DNA of 64,000 nucleotides from Pachypanchax playfairii (GCA_006937955.1 SSNP01000007.1:1682629-1746628); one strand, 5' to 3'; numbered from the stretch's first letter, positions 45,958 through 58,427 are shown. Program-made: numbers and translations. Notes: generated from the letters alone by a model not told the origin.

Positions 45958-46115
45958 GTGGTTTTTCTCCAGGTACTCTGGTTTCCTCCTACAGACCAAA
46001 AACATGTATGTTGAGTTAAGTGGTAATTCTAAATCAGTGCTCGGTGTTTGTCTCTATATGTGACCTATCCAGAGTATTGCTTGTCCCTTACTCAGTGACC
46101 AGTGAAGCACGGCAT
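45958..46115 (+). mobile_element. V-SINE-type SINE, 5'-truncated
   Basis: Starts within the SINE core (GGTTTTTCTCCAGGTACTCT, GGTTTCCTCCTACAGACC, AAAAACATGTATGTTGAG). It continues to TTGTCTCTATATGTGACC and a degraded 3' part (CCTATCCAGAGTATTGCTTG). Head and A/B boxes are absent, as expected for incomplete reverse transcription. It is in the opposite orientation to the SINEs near 15, 42 and 55 kb. Confidence 0.72.
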
Positions 46116-48940
46116 CAACTCTGACTGTAAACCTTAACAGTAACAAGTATGGACAGTACCATGCTGTCACTCCTCTCACATGCTCTGTACCTGCTTGGTT
46201 CTGTTCAGGGTCAACATGGTCAGTGTCCACAACTTCCACATCATTTTAGAAATATAAACACTTTCTAAAAATGATGTAACCTCTTAAAGTTGCAGGGACA
46301 TTTATCTAACAGATGTCCCTGGATATTTTTCCCTGTACTCACCTGCTGGAGAGCACCTGCCGGACTCCCAGTGATGAGATCATTTGTGGAGTTACAGTTT
46401 TCTTAAAGTGACAGCGCACAGATGCATTTGCAAACAGGATAGTTGAATGTTTAGTATGCAAACATGTCTTTTACGATCATGTATGTTGGTATGTGTATTC
46501 ATATGTGTGTGTATTTGTGTTATATCCCTAAAGACCAGTGTTTTGTTTAGGCCTTAATTCCCCAGTAAACCCAGTCACTGGGGAGCTACATTTGTAAACA
46601 TGCCTGGAGAGGCCAGCCTCATGTGTGTTTACATGCACTCATTTGAACGTGAAGTCTCAAGAGGTAATTTCACTCAGTTTGTTTTCCCTCTCTCGCAACA
46701 TGCTGTATACGAGTCATGTGCGCATGTGTTGGGGAGCTGCAGTGTGTCTATTCAAGGTGCCTGTGAGCCAAATGTTTAGAGAAAAACTAATATACTGAAA
46801 GTATAACATCTGATTTTCATTTTTAAGAGGAGAAAATTAAGAAACTAAAACTCATTTGGGACCAGTTGCATGAATGGTTTAAAGAAACAAGTTGAAAAGA
46901 TTCTCTGATGACTTCTGATAATGTCACTTATGGGTCAGTGTATTCAGACCAGAGTAAATTACTTTAGATCACTGAGGTCTGCCCAGCCAACTCACTGCCT
47001 TTTATAAAAAGGCACCAACTTGTGCCTCCGAGGTATTCCCCGTCAGTGCGTGCTTGAAGTGTTGAACTGAGCTCCTGCCGGTTTGTTTGGAGCTGTTCGA
47101 TCAGGCGTGTGGGATTTGGAACCAAACAGACATCAAAGACAAGACACTGCCACCATTCAGAGTCATGGCCTACTTATCTCACTCTATCCGTCTCTCTGTC
47201 CTTCATGTTTTCATTCCCTGTCTCTCTCTCTTTCCTCTTGTTACTTGTGTGTCCAAGAATGTGGTAAAAGTTAAATGCAACAAAACGTATTAGTCCAATG
47301 GCTTGTCTATAATTACCTGGAACTAGCAGGGCAAAAACAACCCTCATCCTGACTTAGCAAACGTTAGACTGGTCACACTGTAATCAGATAAATTTCCACT
47401 GCACATCAGCAGGAGAGGATGGCCCTGATGACACTTGCTCTAATGGTTGTGCATGGGCACATAGCCAAGCAGCAACAGACTCCACCCTCAACTGGGCTGT
47501 ATCTACCCTGACAATTTTTTTTAAAATGGAGAGAGATCTTACCTGCATTGCCACTATTACTAGAAGTTTCACGAACTACACATTCTGCAGGTTTATTTTT
47601 GTAAGATTTTGCCCTATCAACTGAACTGAAGTTGTTTTATTAACACACAGTAAAAACAAAATCACCTGCTGCTGCTTTTGATTCAAAGCACTAATCTAAC
47701 CCTTGGCTTTATTGTTGTGCAACTCCTCAGTGTTTGCCACACATTTTAACAAGCTGAGAGCAAATGTTTACATGATGTAATACTCAAATAGAGAATATAC
47801 ATATTCACATCTCCAATATGACAATTAAAGCACATATACACATGGTTATACTATAACCTGAGCCCACTTGTGGCATGATCCTCTCAGACTCATCAGGAAG
47901 CAGCTATGTACTACAGGATCAAACTATGCTAAAAATACCAGTCTGGTCAGTCCTGTGGCTAATTCAAAGTCAAGTCAGTACACTCCAGGTCATGTTATGA
48001 ACATGTTGCTACCACCAGAACCCCACGCTCCAATCAGGAGGATAAAAATCACTGTAACTTATTGTGCATGTGTAAAACCATTATGGACCTATTAAACGCA
48101 GGTAATTTTGAGTCCACTATGTTTTTTACACATAGCTGCACAGACCATCCAGTCCACATTCTGGTTGGGTTTTTTTCCGTTGTTGATCCAGTATGAATGG
48201 AAGCTAAACACACCCTATAAATGCAATCTGAATAACTAAATGTAGTTGGTTGTGACACAAACACACACAGAAGTAGAACAACTATTAAAACTTCCTGTTG
48301 TCCAAAAGCACCACTTGGTAAGACGAGAGTATTTTTAACAAGACTCACTCACCAACTGCTAATTTCAGGCATATATAATGGAAAAATGAGCAATATTTCT
48401 CTCCAACTCTATAAAATGTCTCATTATCTGCCCTAAACACAGGCTCCTTCACTGGTTACTCACGTAACTGTCTCACAGTTATATACAGTTTCTAACCCTA
48501 ACTTTCAACTGAATTTCCTTGTTCAGGAAAATTAACCTCCTCTAATACTCGAACAAGAAGCAGAAGTCTGTTGTTGTCAGTTATTGCATTTGTTGTTTAA
48601 TTTGTCGTCTTTATTTATTTGATCAGGTTGAGAAACAGTTAATGAGTATTTCAACAGAGACATTTGTCTCACTCTCTTCTTTACTGTCTGTCTCTTCCTG
48701 TCTGTCTGAGTCGTGCAACCTGCAGACCGTGACGCTCTGTCCAGCATTAATAAAGACGTGTGCAGAGCGTCATACTCCCAGACTGCTCCGGCTGTCCTCC
48801 AGCAGTGTAGACACTGGGCTGTTTATTTAAACATTATCCATGTGGAGGGGAGCCCAGAGTCGCCTGGGCAGAGAGGAACACGTGGTTTTCAGCCTTATTT
48901 TACACACACAGACTTACAAATTCATAAAACTTTATTCATG
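46116..48940. other. AT-rich unique non-coding stretch
   Basis: No gene recognised. A TATA-like dyad GCCTTTTATAAAAAGGC lies at 46997-47013. Frames do not exceed 99 codons. Confidence 0.4.
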
Positions 48941-48944
48941 CAGA

Positions 48945-49045
48945 ATCCAAATCAGATTTATTTGGCCAAGTATGTTACATGCAAAAGAAATTTGATGCTG
49001 GTTTACTTTTTCACCTGTACTTGCAGATAGACAGTCTGTGTAACC
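48945..49045 (+). mobile_element. Possible dispersed-repeat fragment
   Basis: AATCAGATTTATTTGGCCAA followed by GTATGTTACATGCAAAAGAA and ATTTGATGCTGGTTTAC resembles the start of a common teleost LINE/SINE repeat as I recall it. A matching tail-type sequence lies about 800 bases right (49861-49912), so the two may be ends of one decayed element. Confidence 0.3.
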
Positions 49046-49719
49046 TTTGATAATTTGTTATTCCATTTCAAAACAAAACCTAAAACCTAAAATATCAGAT
49101 TTTACTTTTCTTTTCTAAACTTGAATAGAAAAAAACTGCCATATTTTGTTTAAATATCAATGTGTTTATGTTGGCTCTAGTTGGTGTCATTTAGTTTTAA
49201 TATTGTTTGCGACATTGAAAGAGAGGAGAGACCTTAGCTCAGAGCTGCTCTGACACTTGTTCAGCAAGTTTTATGAGAGTATTTTTTTGTTTTAAGATTA
49301 TTGCCCTCCAGCCTCAAAACAGATTTAATGAGACCCCTTCTAAGAATTGGAGCAACATGTGCAGAGATCAGCAACGCTTTCATATTGCAACAGAACGACA
49401 CATTGCTCAGAAATATCCGTGAGGAGGTTCTAATTGTAAAACAGACTTAGACGTCAAAATCATGTTTTCGACACATATCTGGAAACTGCAGTCATCTCTT
49501 CAATTTACCAGGTGGCTATGTGCAGTAGGAATTTGCATCGTGCCATGGCGTCCATTATTGGAAATTAATGGATAACGCAGGGTTGTGGACATCTGAGTCG
49601 CTGTGTCGCTGCTCAGCGATGGTGTTTACATTCCTTCTTGCAACACATTCACATCATCATACACTGCAGACACACCCCTCAATGACCTCACCGTGTGTGT
49701 GGTATCTGTTCATATGCTT

Positions 49720-49758
49720 ATATATATGTATGTATGTATATGTATGTATGTATGTATT
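49720..49758. repeat. (TATG)n/(TA)n microsatellite
   Basis: TATATATATG followed by about seven TATG units with one TA interruption. The Tyr-Val-Cys-Met repeat frame across it is an artefact. Confidence 0.9.
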
Positions 49759-49779
49759 CTCCTGTGTGACCTTGGCTGA

Positions 49780-49912
49780 CCTGAGCAACTGGCGCCAGGC
49801 ACACGTGCCCTGGCAGCCTTGGACAGTGAAGGTCAAGCTGTTTCTTTCTGTATCTCCATGTAATTTCCCCCAGTGGGACAATAAAGACATATCAAATCAA
49901 ATCAAATTTCAT
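49780..49912 (+). mobile_element. LINE/SINE 3' tail fragment with (AAATC)n
   Basis: Ends CATGTAATTTCCCCCAGTGG, then GACAATAAAGACATATC and three to four AATCA/AAATC pentamers. This is the usual 3' end of teleost L2/CR1-like LINEs and partner SINEs (CC..GTGGGACAATAAAG plus a short tandem tail) as I recall it. Confidence 0.5.
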
Positions 49913-50296
49913 TGGGTATTATCCCTTACATTTTAGGTTCCTTCCAGTAAAACTATGGTGTTTTGTTATTCACACTGGATAGTAACCAAAGTCTGTGACT
50001 GCATCATCTACTCCAAACCAAATGCACTGGACCGCATGGTGCCCAATTTAACAATATAATAATAGTAAACTGTATAATGGACGTTGTCTTAGCCATGTTT
50101 GTTTTCACTGTATAGTTTAAAAAAAAAAAAAATTATTTAGAATTTTGGACTTTTCAAATTTCATTTAGAAAAGGGAAACCCAATGAAACAACAACACATT
50201 TGGTCTTTCAGATTTTATTTTGAAAGGAGATGATTTTAGGGTACAGAGATTACAGACATATGGAGGTGAGGTATGTGAATTCTTTTAAAAATAGCC
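49913..50296. other. AT-rich unique non-coding stretch
   Basis: Contains an A14-15 run near 50118-50132; nothing else recognised. Confidence 0.4.
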
Positions 50297-50861
50297 TTTA
50301 AAGGTACAATATGTAAGAATTTTTCAGTGAAATATTCACACAACAGTCTAATGACCTACTGATGTTGAAAATAAAGTCACAATGTAACAGATTTCAATCT
50401 CAGCTGGTTGGGTGGTCGACTTTAAAAATGCTGTTCCGGAACAGAATCGTTGTTTACAATAACTGTTCCATGTCCAGACTTCCTGGTTCCATAGCGAATC
50501 ACATGTAAGTCTGCAAGGCTGCCAAATCTTCAACACAAGCAGTTATAATTCAACAACGACCAGCAGCAAAGAGTAAGAAACCACTGCATTCGTCCAAGTG
50601 AACAGCTGGGCTGCACCTGATGGGACGTTCAAACCCACTTAGGAAAATTCAACACTGAACAAATAGACCTTCAGACATTCCCCAAAATTGAACAAATGCA
50701 AGAACAACAAAACGAGGATCAACATTGGAACTGGCAACCCTGCAGAAAAATCAGGGAGGGGAGGGGGTGAGTGGCTGAGAGCGCACGTTTTTCTTTTCTA
50801 CATGAACTGTGGGATTCGGATTTGACAACAAGGTCTAATTTTTACATACTGTAGCTTTAAA
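50297..50861. mobile_element. 565-bp MITE with terminal inverted repeats
   Basis: The left end TTTAAAGGTACAATATGTAA and the right end (minus strand) TTTAAAGCTACAGTATGTAA match at 18 of 20 positions and continue into A/T-rich sequence. The interior has no transposase frame, so it is non-autonomous. The TTTAAA ends could hide a TTAA-type target site, as in piggyBac elements, but superfamily cannot be settled by eye. Confidence 0.75.
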
Positions 50862-51000
50862 TAATCCTAGATAAAAAGGTTATTGGAACCTAATAAAGTT
50901 CCCTGGATTGAACCAATGAATGTTCCATAATCCTTGTAACAGGAGAGCTGTGGTGTTGTTTAGATAGGAGATGGAAGAAGTTTCAGTCATGCCACCCCAA

Positions 51001-51025
51001 CACACACACACACACACACACACAC
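51001..51025. repeat. (CA)12 microsatellite left of the 282-bp repeat
   Basis: Pure CA run, then CCCACA, then the repeat. Mirrors the AC tract next to the first copy. Confidence 0.95.
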
Positions 51026-51030
51026 CCACA

Positions 51031-51312
51031 AGTGTGTTTTGGTATCCTTATGGGGACCGTCCATTGACTTCCATTGATTTTAGTAACTAGATTTATACCT
51101 AACCCAAACCCTTTTCCTAACCTTAACCATTACTGATCTATAACTAACCCTAAGACTAACTAAAACTCTACTCACACCATACCTATAAACCTAACCCCTA
51201 ACCCTAAAAAGGGGAGTCCCCCTCATGGGGACCAGGCTTCGGTCCCCACAAGAACCCTCGGACCCCAGAAAGATAGTAAAAGTCAGGAAACTGGTCCTCA
51301 GGAGGTCAGAAA
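51031..51312. repeat. 282-bp dispersed repeat, copy 2
   Basis: Same length and orientation as the unit at 2988-3269, with one base difference that I can find. Flanked on the left by (CA)12 and on the right by C13 plus (AC)n. The flanking unique sequences differ, so this is a separate insertion and not a segmental duplication. The near identity points to recent spread or gene conversion. Confidence 0.9.
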
Positions 51313-51317
51313 TACAA

Positions 51318-51350
51318 CCCCCCCCCCCCCACACACACACACACACGCAC
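51318..51350. repeat. C13 plus (AC)n tract
   Basis: Thirteen C residues run into about 8 AC units and then GCAC. It forms the right border of the second 282-bp repeat. Confidence 0.93.
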
Positions 51351-53785
51351 ACTAACCTCAGCCTGCAATCAGTCTAATGTTGTCTCTCTCAGACACACTT
51401 ATACAGTCAGACACAAAGAGAAAACGGTACTTACTGGTGCTTCTCCACCCTGTAATCCTTTCAAACCAAACCAACCCTCAACACCTGCAATGAGAAGTAT
51501 AGCAAGTGCTCAAGTTGAAAAGCCATGTAAATCAGCTCGGACGTCACAGTCACTCCTAATGCAGAATCACTTGTGTGATTTCTCAGGTCAGCTCATGATC
51601 TCTTTTCAACAAGCAAACAATTGTTTTGGGTCAGTGTGTTTATCATAAAATCCTGTGAGGTTGTCTGTTTAGGGAAAGGCTGCTCAAGAATTTGTGGAAA
51701 TACAGTCATTTTATAATAGAATTGTTTTTTCTTAATATCTTTCCCCCTTTTTTGCCCAAAGAAAAATAATCCTGTTTTTCTTAAGTGGTATATCATAAAG
51801 ACAAAAAATGTCAGTAGAGAAAAATGAGTTGTTTAATCAAACAGACTCAAAAGCCTGGGGCTACCACTGACAAACACAGCTGCTTCCAGCCACAGTAAAT
51901 CTGCTGGATGACTCTGTGTCCCTCTCAGGCTCCCTTCGATCACACACACTTGAAGCTGAGCATGTTTGAGGGTTTGAGCAGTGCCACTGGGCTTTCTCAG
52001 GTTGAATAATAACTCCTGGCCTGTCAGAACAGAGTGCGAGCTGTCCAAAAACCTGTCAACAACCCACTTACGCGAAAACCAATGCCACTATAGTCTCCGC
52101 TTATGGGATCTTTACAGGCAGTCTCCCTGACGCAGTTTGGCTGACACATACAGATAATGAAGTCACATGCAATGCCTTTTTATGATGACAACATCATTTA
52201 TTCTATTGTTCCTAGGAATGTTCATTTGTATCATTGTATTATTTTTTTTCTATTGCATCTATGGGTTACATTAACTTTAATCATTCAAATTACACCAATA
52301 ACAGATTCAAAATGTGCATTTCTTAACATGAAAATCTTGATTTCTGTACAAATAACCAAATGGCCTTTAATATTCATTATCTACACCTGTGCTGGTGTCT
52401 TTCCATTTTGAGGTAGAAGAAGAGGTTTGCTGGAAGTCTATTCAAAGTTTAACAAAAACTGTTTCTTATTTAAACTGAATCATTTTAGCAGGTCAGAAAT
52501 CAAACTTTCTTTCAATAAAGATATATTCTAACTTTCATATGTCTGCATCAATCAGCTCCATCAGTAACCCTTCTCATCTGTTTGTGGTTTTGTGTGTAAC
52601 TATTCATTGCAAAATGTCAAAAAGAGCTTTGGAATTGTCACCACACTTGAATTTGAATTATTTTAAATAATGTTTATTTTTTGTTTCCTTTTCTTGACAC
52701 AGACAATATGTTATCTAGGTGTTTAGTCACTCTACATTTTGTTCTGATTGTTCCCGAACCGTCAAATTACAAACTTCTGAAACCCTGAAGCTTATTTTAC
52801 AGAAATTGTGTTTTTTTTTTTTTAATACTTTTACTCAGTTTTTTAATTATTTTTACAGAACGATGACTGAAATGGAAGTTTTAGAGAGTTTGGAAACTTT
52901 TACGCTTGACTTGTGACACACCAGTGATAGAAATTAATGGAATTTACAGTCAGTCCAAAGTTACCATGGACTTTTTCCCTCTGGTTCTAAAGTATTTGGG
53001 GATATCCTGGAATATTGGTGGCGGGCTGCAGTAGCTCATCAGGATATTCTAACTCTAGTGTTTTTTTGTTTTTTCATGCTCTTGTTGACTCAGTCACTCA
53101 ATCTGGAAAGTAAAATTCACAATCTGACTCATTTTAATTGTACAACATTTACTGCTTTAACTGATCATCACGTCAGTTTCTTCACACTGATGCACCAAGT
53201 TGAACTGAACTGGATGTTCATATCTAAAAAGCCACAGACTTCAATCAGTGTAAATCAATGTGAAGAAACTTTAAGCTTCTTGAAAACTGAGAAGGTGAAA
53301 CAACAAAAGAACTTGAACTACACACGCGTATTCCTTCATCCACCTGTCCATCTTAACGCCTCATTATTCTTCTCACTGATGGCAGAGATATAAAACCTTA
53401 AACATGGAACTGAAGGAACTTTGTTTAAAGGAGATCATAAAAGATTTGTAGCAATGTGAACATTTAGCTATTTTCTGCCCTGTTCCCTCCCCCTCTTTGT
53501 ATCGTGATTATTATTATTTGTAACTTCAATGCCCTCCCTGCAGCCACACTTATTTGAAAATATGAACTTAGAGAGAAGTTAATCTCCCACACAAACACAG
53601 AGCAGAGCCTGTAACTCAATACAGACTGCTTTGTGGGAGGCCGACTTGTCCTCATCTCACAGAATTAAATACAAGTTGTCCACTTATGAGGAATACGATT
53701 AAAATGTTGTTATTAAACCTCATAATGAACACAGAAGCATAAATATTCTCTATGCACAGATTTGACAAGGTTAGAAGGTGCAAAT
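51351..53785. other. AT-rich unique non-coding stretch
   Basis: No gene recognised. Frames up to 111 codons (53058-53393, +) are unrecognised. A T14 run lies near 52811-52824. Confidence 0.4.
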
Positions 53786-53791
53786 GTGTAT

Positions 53792-53857
53792 CTGTGTGTG
53801 TGTGTGGTGCACATTAGTCACAGTGTGTGTCTGTGTGTGTGTGTGTGTGTGTGTGTA
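53792..53857. repeat. Interrupted (GT)n microsatellite
   Basis: Two GT runs (about 7 and about 14 units) separated by GTGCACATTAGTCACA. The longer run is pure and likely polymorphic. Confidence 0.93.
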
Positions 53858-53859
53858 GG

Positions 53860-54480
53860 GTGGAGGCTTCAGATTCCCAAGAAGGCCTTATTGGAGATGA
53901 TTACTCTCATAAAACCTCTGCTCTCTAAATTACCTCCCTTCTTCCATCTGCAGTCTAAACACACTTAATCAAGCGCAGGTGTGTCCTGATGCGTTTACAG
54001 ACGCCTCGCTGACAGACAGTCAACAAAAAAACAGGAGGACAAGCGGCAGGAGACGTTTCGCAATAGTTTCCCATTTTCTTCATTTTGGAGGCCCAGGATG
54101 ATGGATGGCTATGAAAATATGGCCGAGAATAAATGTTTCACATATTAGTTTTCTTTTACTTTGTTTCTTAATCTTCCCTCCATCGTTTGCTCTCTTCCTC
54201 TCCCCTTGGTCCCGTGTCTTAATGCGTAGCCTGAGCTGGAGATCTGTGGGTTAATATGGTTACCGGGATAGCAATCTCTCTCCTGCATCGCTTCATGATA
54301 GATGGCCACCGTGTGTGTATGTGTTGAGTGATTGAGCAAGTGGGTGAGTGAGTGAGAGATAAAGTAAGCGGCAACTGTATAAAAATATGTGTGTGTCTGT
54401 GTGTGTGCGAGTGTGCGGTCCCTAAGCGAGAGTGTGAAAGCGAAGGGAGCCACGGTATCCGTCAGAGGAGAACAATGGCT
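53860..54480. other. Unique non-coding stretch
   Basis: No gene recognised; a further short GT run lies at 54389-54410. The 147-codon minus frame at 54145-54588 is His/Thr/Ser-rich because it crosses GT-rich DNA. Confidence 0.4.
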
Positions 54481-54499
54481 TTTAAATGAATCTGGGAGC

Positions 54500-54680
54500 T
54501 CGTAAATCACACAAAGAGAGAGCCCAAATGCAGTGCTGATTGCCTGGACGTCAGAGTCAGCGGACGACAGGAAGGAACGAATGAACAAGAGCCCCAGCGA
54601 GACACCTTGTTAACGCCTGAACAAAACGCCTCCATTAGGATCCAATGGCCTACTTATGCAAATGAATCCACGTAAGCACA
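54500..54680. promoter_or_regulatory. Candidate regulatory element with octamer
   Basis: Balanced complex sequence (GAGCTCGTAAATCAC, GTTAACGCCTGAACAAAACGCC, CTCCATTAGGATCCAATGG) ends with a perfect octamer in TTATGCAAATGAATCC (ATGCAAAT at 54656-54663). It is the third octamer found beside homeodomain-type cores. Function is inferred. Confidence 0.3.
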
Positions 54681-54989
54681 CATTCTCTTCTCAAAGTTCT
54701 GTCCTTGGGAGGCACATGCAGTCAGTCAGTTGGGACAAATGTAAATAAATCAAAAGGACAAAACACTTTTTCTTTCTATACATTGTCAGTTTGAGGTAGC
54801 AAGAACATAAAGTGGGTTGTCAATTATATCCGTGCAGGCGTTGCTCAGTTTCCCCAAGACAGTGACACTAGACAAATTCACGTGGAAGACAAATACGTTG
54901 CCTAACTTACCAATTAAATGTATGCTTTCTTTTTCTTTATCTCATATAATTTAATTGGTTTGATAAAGATGTAATTTCACCGTCTCTGG

Positions 54990-55165
54990 TAATGTCTGCA
55001 GCTGTTAGAGTATGTGTTAATGCTAAGCAGTTGTAAATCATTAGAGCCATGGCTTCATTATGGTTTAACGCAAGTGTTGCCACAGACAGAGATGAGTGGT
55101 AGGCAGAATGTAATTACAGGTATGTGGAGAGAAAACATGCAATTAGAGATGTAGAGGAGGCATTT
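54990..55165. promoter_or_regulatory. Candidate conserved regulatory block
   Basis: Repeat-free sequence with GTGTTAATGCTAAGC, GTAAATCATTAGAGCC, GCTTCATTATGG, AATGTAATTACAGG (a palindromic GTAATTAC) and GCAATTAGAG. Five TAAT/ATTA cores lie within 150 bases. Adjacent AT-rich sequence lacks this density. Confidence 0.32.
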
Positions 55166-55311
55166 TGCAGTTTTTCAGCTCATAGATTGTGGATGCTTGT
55201 TTATCTCCACTCTCCTCCAGGAGTGGAAAGTTTCTTAGTTTATATGTTCAAATGTTACTGCAGTCACAATAAAATGTCAGCACCACATCTTTGTAAATAA
55301 GTGTACAAGTC

Positions 55312-55605
55312 CATCCATTTTCTATACCTGCTTGATACCCTGCAGGGTCATTAGAGCTGGTGTCTATTTCCTGCAGTCAGGGCGAGAGGGAGGCTACATC
55401 CTGGACAGGTCGCCAGTCCATCCCAGGGCCACATAGAGTCAAAACAACCATTAACACACACACACACACACCTAGAGCCCATTTAGAATAATCAAATCAC
55501 CCAACATGCATGTTTTTGGTCAGTGTGATGAAACTCAAGTCCTCAGAGAAAATGCATGCATGTGCAGGGGGAACATACAACCTCCATGCAAAAGGGCTCC
55601 AACCA
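55312..55605 (-). mobile_element. V-SINE-type SINE lacking its tRNA head
   Basis: On the minus strand the core begins near 55600 (GGAGCCCTTTTGCATGGAGG, GTTGTATGTTCCCCC, TGCATGCATTTTCTCTGAGG). It passes a CA tract and ends with GGACTGGCGACCTGTCCAGG and TATAGAAAATGGATGG. The A/B-box head is missing. It has the same tail type as the copy near 42.4 kb. Confidence 0.8.
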
Positions 55606-55609
55606 AGTT

Positions 55610-57395
55610 CATATAAAGATCCCAAACATTTATTTAATTGCAAAAAACTTTTTAAGATACTTTTTTTGGCCTCATGTCTGCAATTTTTTCCCTTTGCATG
55701 TCTAATTTTGATTTTGTTCAGCCTTTCAACTAAGTTTTTATGTGCAAGATGTAACAACATGACGGGGCATGTCTTGTTCTGCAGGGTTTTTAAAAGAGAA
55801 TACATGCAGCACGCTTCATTTATGACATATCTGCAATCACACTGCAATCACACTGGTTAAAATACTGAAACAAGTGGTGCTTGACCAGACATCTGCAAAC
55901 TTGTAAAAGGTTTTAGTATGACCAGAATAAGAAATCAAAATTTAACCAAACAAGTCATCTATAAAAGTCTCATACAAAACTTAAAACAGAGCCCAAAACT
56001 TCTTTGTTACACTTACACGCTTGAACCACATACATAAAATGGACAAAATATCTTGAGTTAATGCATGAGAAAAGTTATTTGAACATGCAACAATGAGATA
56101 ATAACAACTTGAATTAAAAGAATTCCAAATCTGGAAAACATTATCTGAGATAGATTTTGTTTTTTATTCAGATAAAAAATATTTTCTTCAAACCACCCAT
56201 AACAATGATTTGCTCATTTATATTTAAAAATCATTTTCAGAGTTTATTTGCAGTAAATTATCTAAATAATCTTTTTTTTCCCTGAGCATCTTATGTACTG
56301 TTGCAATCAGAAACCAACTGGTAGTGACCCCCCGTGTCCCTGGTACGCTTGACGTCAGGTCAACATGTACGACCACCCAGAGCCGATCAACGGATGAGTC
56401 AAGTTGGAGGTGAAAGATCAAGGATCAGGCCGTTAGTGGGCTTTTCTACTTTCACCTGTCTGCTGTGAGAAAAAAGGCACCAACAGAAATAGAATCGTGA
56501 AAAAGACTGTGTGAAAGTAAAGACACAAAATGAAAACAGGTGTCTTCAGTCTTTATCACTTTCCAGACTTTGAACAAAGCAGGAAAGAAAACTGGAACAT
56601 ACAACATTTATTACACTTTTTGCAGCTTTTATTTGTTTAAAATCTGTTTCCTGCTCCGTGTTTCTTTTTGCAGTTAGGATGTAGAGGCAGTAATGTTAAG
56701 CCGATGAGGACTTTGACGCAAGGTTAGGCCCAGCCACCCAGACACTGAGGTTAGTTAGTCTGGCTTCTGCGGCCAGACTGTTTGGCTGGGAATACCCTTT
56801 CTTTAGTTACACCAAGCGTGGCCACACATGACATTCCCACACATGCACAGAGAAAGTACACACACCTGATTAGAATAAGAAAAGAGACATTGAGATTGCA
56901 CAACAGAATAAAATGGACATTTCTCAGTTGGAGTAATCAGGTCTTTTTAGAGCGTAGGAGGTCCTGTGGCTCATAGAGGACAAGCTGAGAGACAAAAGGA
57001 CAGACACTCCTGAGCTGCATATTCTTGGAACAAGTGTCTCCAAACGCAAAGGAATGTGACAACTGCACTGTATCCATCAGGATTAAAGAGAAAGAAAAGT
57101 TATTAGTCATAAACAGAGACAGTTCTTCAAGTGAATGTGACCAACAGAGGGTGTAAAAAAAAAAGCAGGTGGGCATTCAGCAGTCTGCTCTGGCGTTAAT
57201 GCAGTCGGCAATGACAGCAGCTGGAGGAACATTCGTAGCAGTTGGTTCCCGCAAAGAGCATTCTGTGTATTTTTCTCTGACGCACGCTGCACAGATAAAC
57301 ACACAGATATGAAGAGAGCCACGCAAACGCATAAACAAACACACAATATTTACAATACTTAAAGTATTTGGTGAAAGGTTAGAGGAGGCGTGACT
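55610..57395. other. AT-rich unique non-coding stretch
   Basis: Two 116-codon frames overlap on opposite strands at 55497-55860, partly within the SINE; neither is coding. A small hairpin AGTCTGGC-N7-GCCAGACT lies at 56757-56779. Confidence 0.4.
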
Positions 57396-57480
57396 GACCT
57401 CCTCAGTCATAATTAAGAGCCTAAGGAGTGCAGAGCCTTTAGGCCAGCGGGGGCCCTGCCCAGACACACTCCCCTCAGAC
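57390..57480. promoter_or_regulatory. Candidate regulatory stretch
   Basis: GTGACTGACCTCCTCAGTCA followed by TAATTAAGAGCCTAAGG. An imperfect TGACTGA/TCAGTCA dyad lies next to a TAATTAAG core. Short and weakly supported. Confidence 0.18.
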
Positions 57481-58425
57481 TCCACTGTTTATGTTTCATT
57501 AGAAGACAATTATATGTCGCATCCCTCGCTTGTCTCTCACACACACTTTCCCTGTTTCCCTCAGCATGTGAACAACATGAGCTTACTATCGTTGAGCATC
57601 AATATTTGCCAAACCCCTCCCCAAAAGATCCACTTGAATCTTTATGACAGGGCAAACAAGATGCTCCTTCTCATTAGGCCAAGAAGGAGCAGATACAGAG
57701 TTTGTTGAATAAAGTTTACAGAATAGATGGAAGAATGTAGCAAAAGCTGTTGGAGGGGGAGGAAACATGCAAGACGCTGCATGAGAGGAGGAGGAGTGTC
57801 TTCCAAGAAGAGGTGGTCAGCTTCCTAACTTCAATAACACAAAGATTCAATTAAAAATAAAACAGGGAATGATTGGACATTAGTTGATCAGTGTTTTTAA
57901 AATAGTTGCAGATAAAATAATAATGTGAGACTAGAACTCATTTTCTCAATCACTTCTATGATGAGAGTTGACTTCTCCAGCTGTTGATTTTCCAGTTTTG
58001 GAAAGCAGCAAAACTTTTTCCAAGCACAAGATCTAACATGAAAAAATCCGTTTGCATCAAAATTATTTCAGTTCACAATGAACCAACGTAGTTGCAAAAG
58101 TAAAAAGAAATCCACACGTTGCAAAGTGCATTGAAGAACAAAAAAAACAAAACAAAAATACAATTTAGATCACTGAATAATTACAGTCATGAAAACCCCT
58201 TTTTCCAGAACAGCTTTATCAAACTGTATAGACTTTAGCAGCATCTATTTTTACAGTAAAAAGAGTTGAATCATTATCATTTATCCTGTGAGAGGAAAAA
58301 AAAAAGAAAACAGGTGCTTTACTCAAAGAATTAGGACAAAAATTTAAAAAAAAAATATTGGGGGAACAAAGAAGCCATGAAAATATGAAACAAGTGAGCG
58401 TCTTGCTGTTTTCACCTGAGGATAC
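57481..58425. other. AT-rich unique non-coding stretch
   Basis: No recognised feature; A-runs near 58140-58155 and 58298-58310. Confidence 0.4.
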
Positions 58426-58427
58426 TG

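Noticed and set aside
46997..47013. TATA-like dyad GCCTTTTATAAAAAGGC considered as a core promoter
   Set aside because: No initiator, no downstream gene and a 68-codon unrecognised frame only; AT-rich dyads are common by chance.
54145..54588. 147-codon minus-strand frame
   Set aside because: His/Thr/Ser repeats come from the GT-rich microsatellite on the other strand.
56757..56779. 8-bp hairpin AGTCTGGC-N7-GCCAGACT considered as a microRNA or terminator
   Set aside because: The stem is too short for a microRNA precursor, and intrinsic terminators are not expected here.
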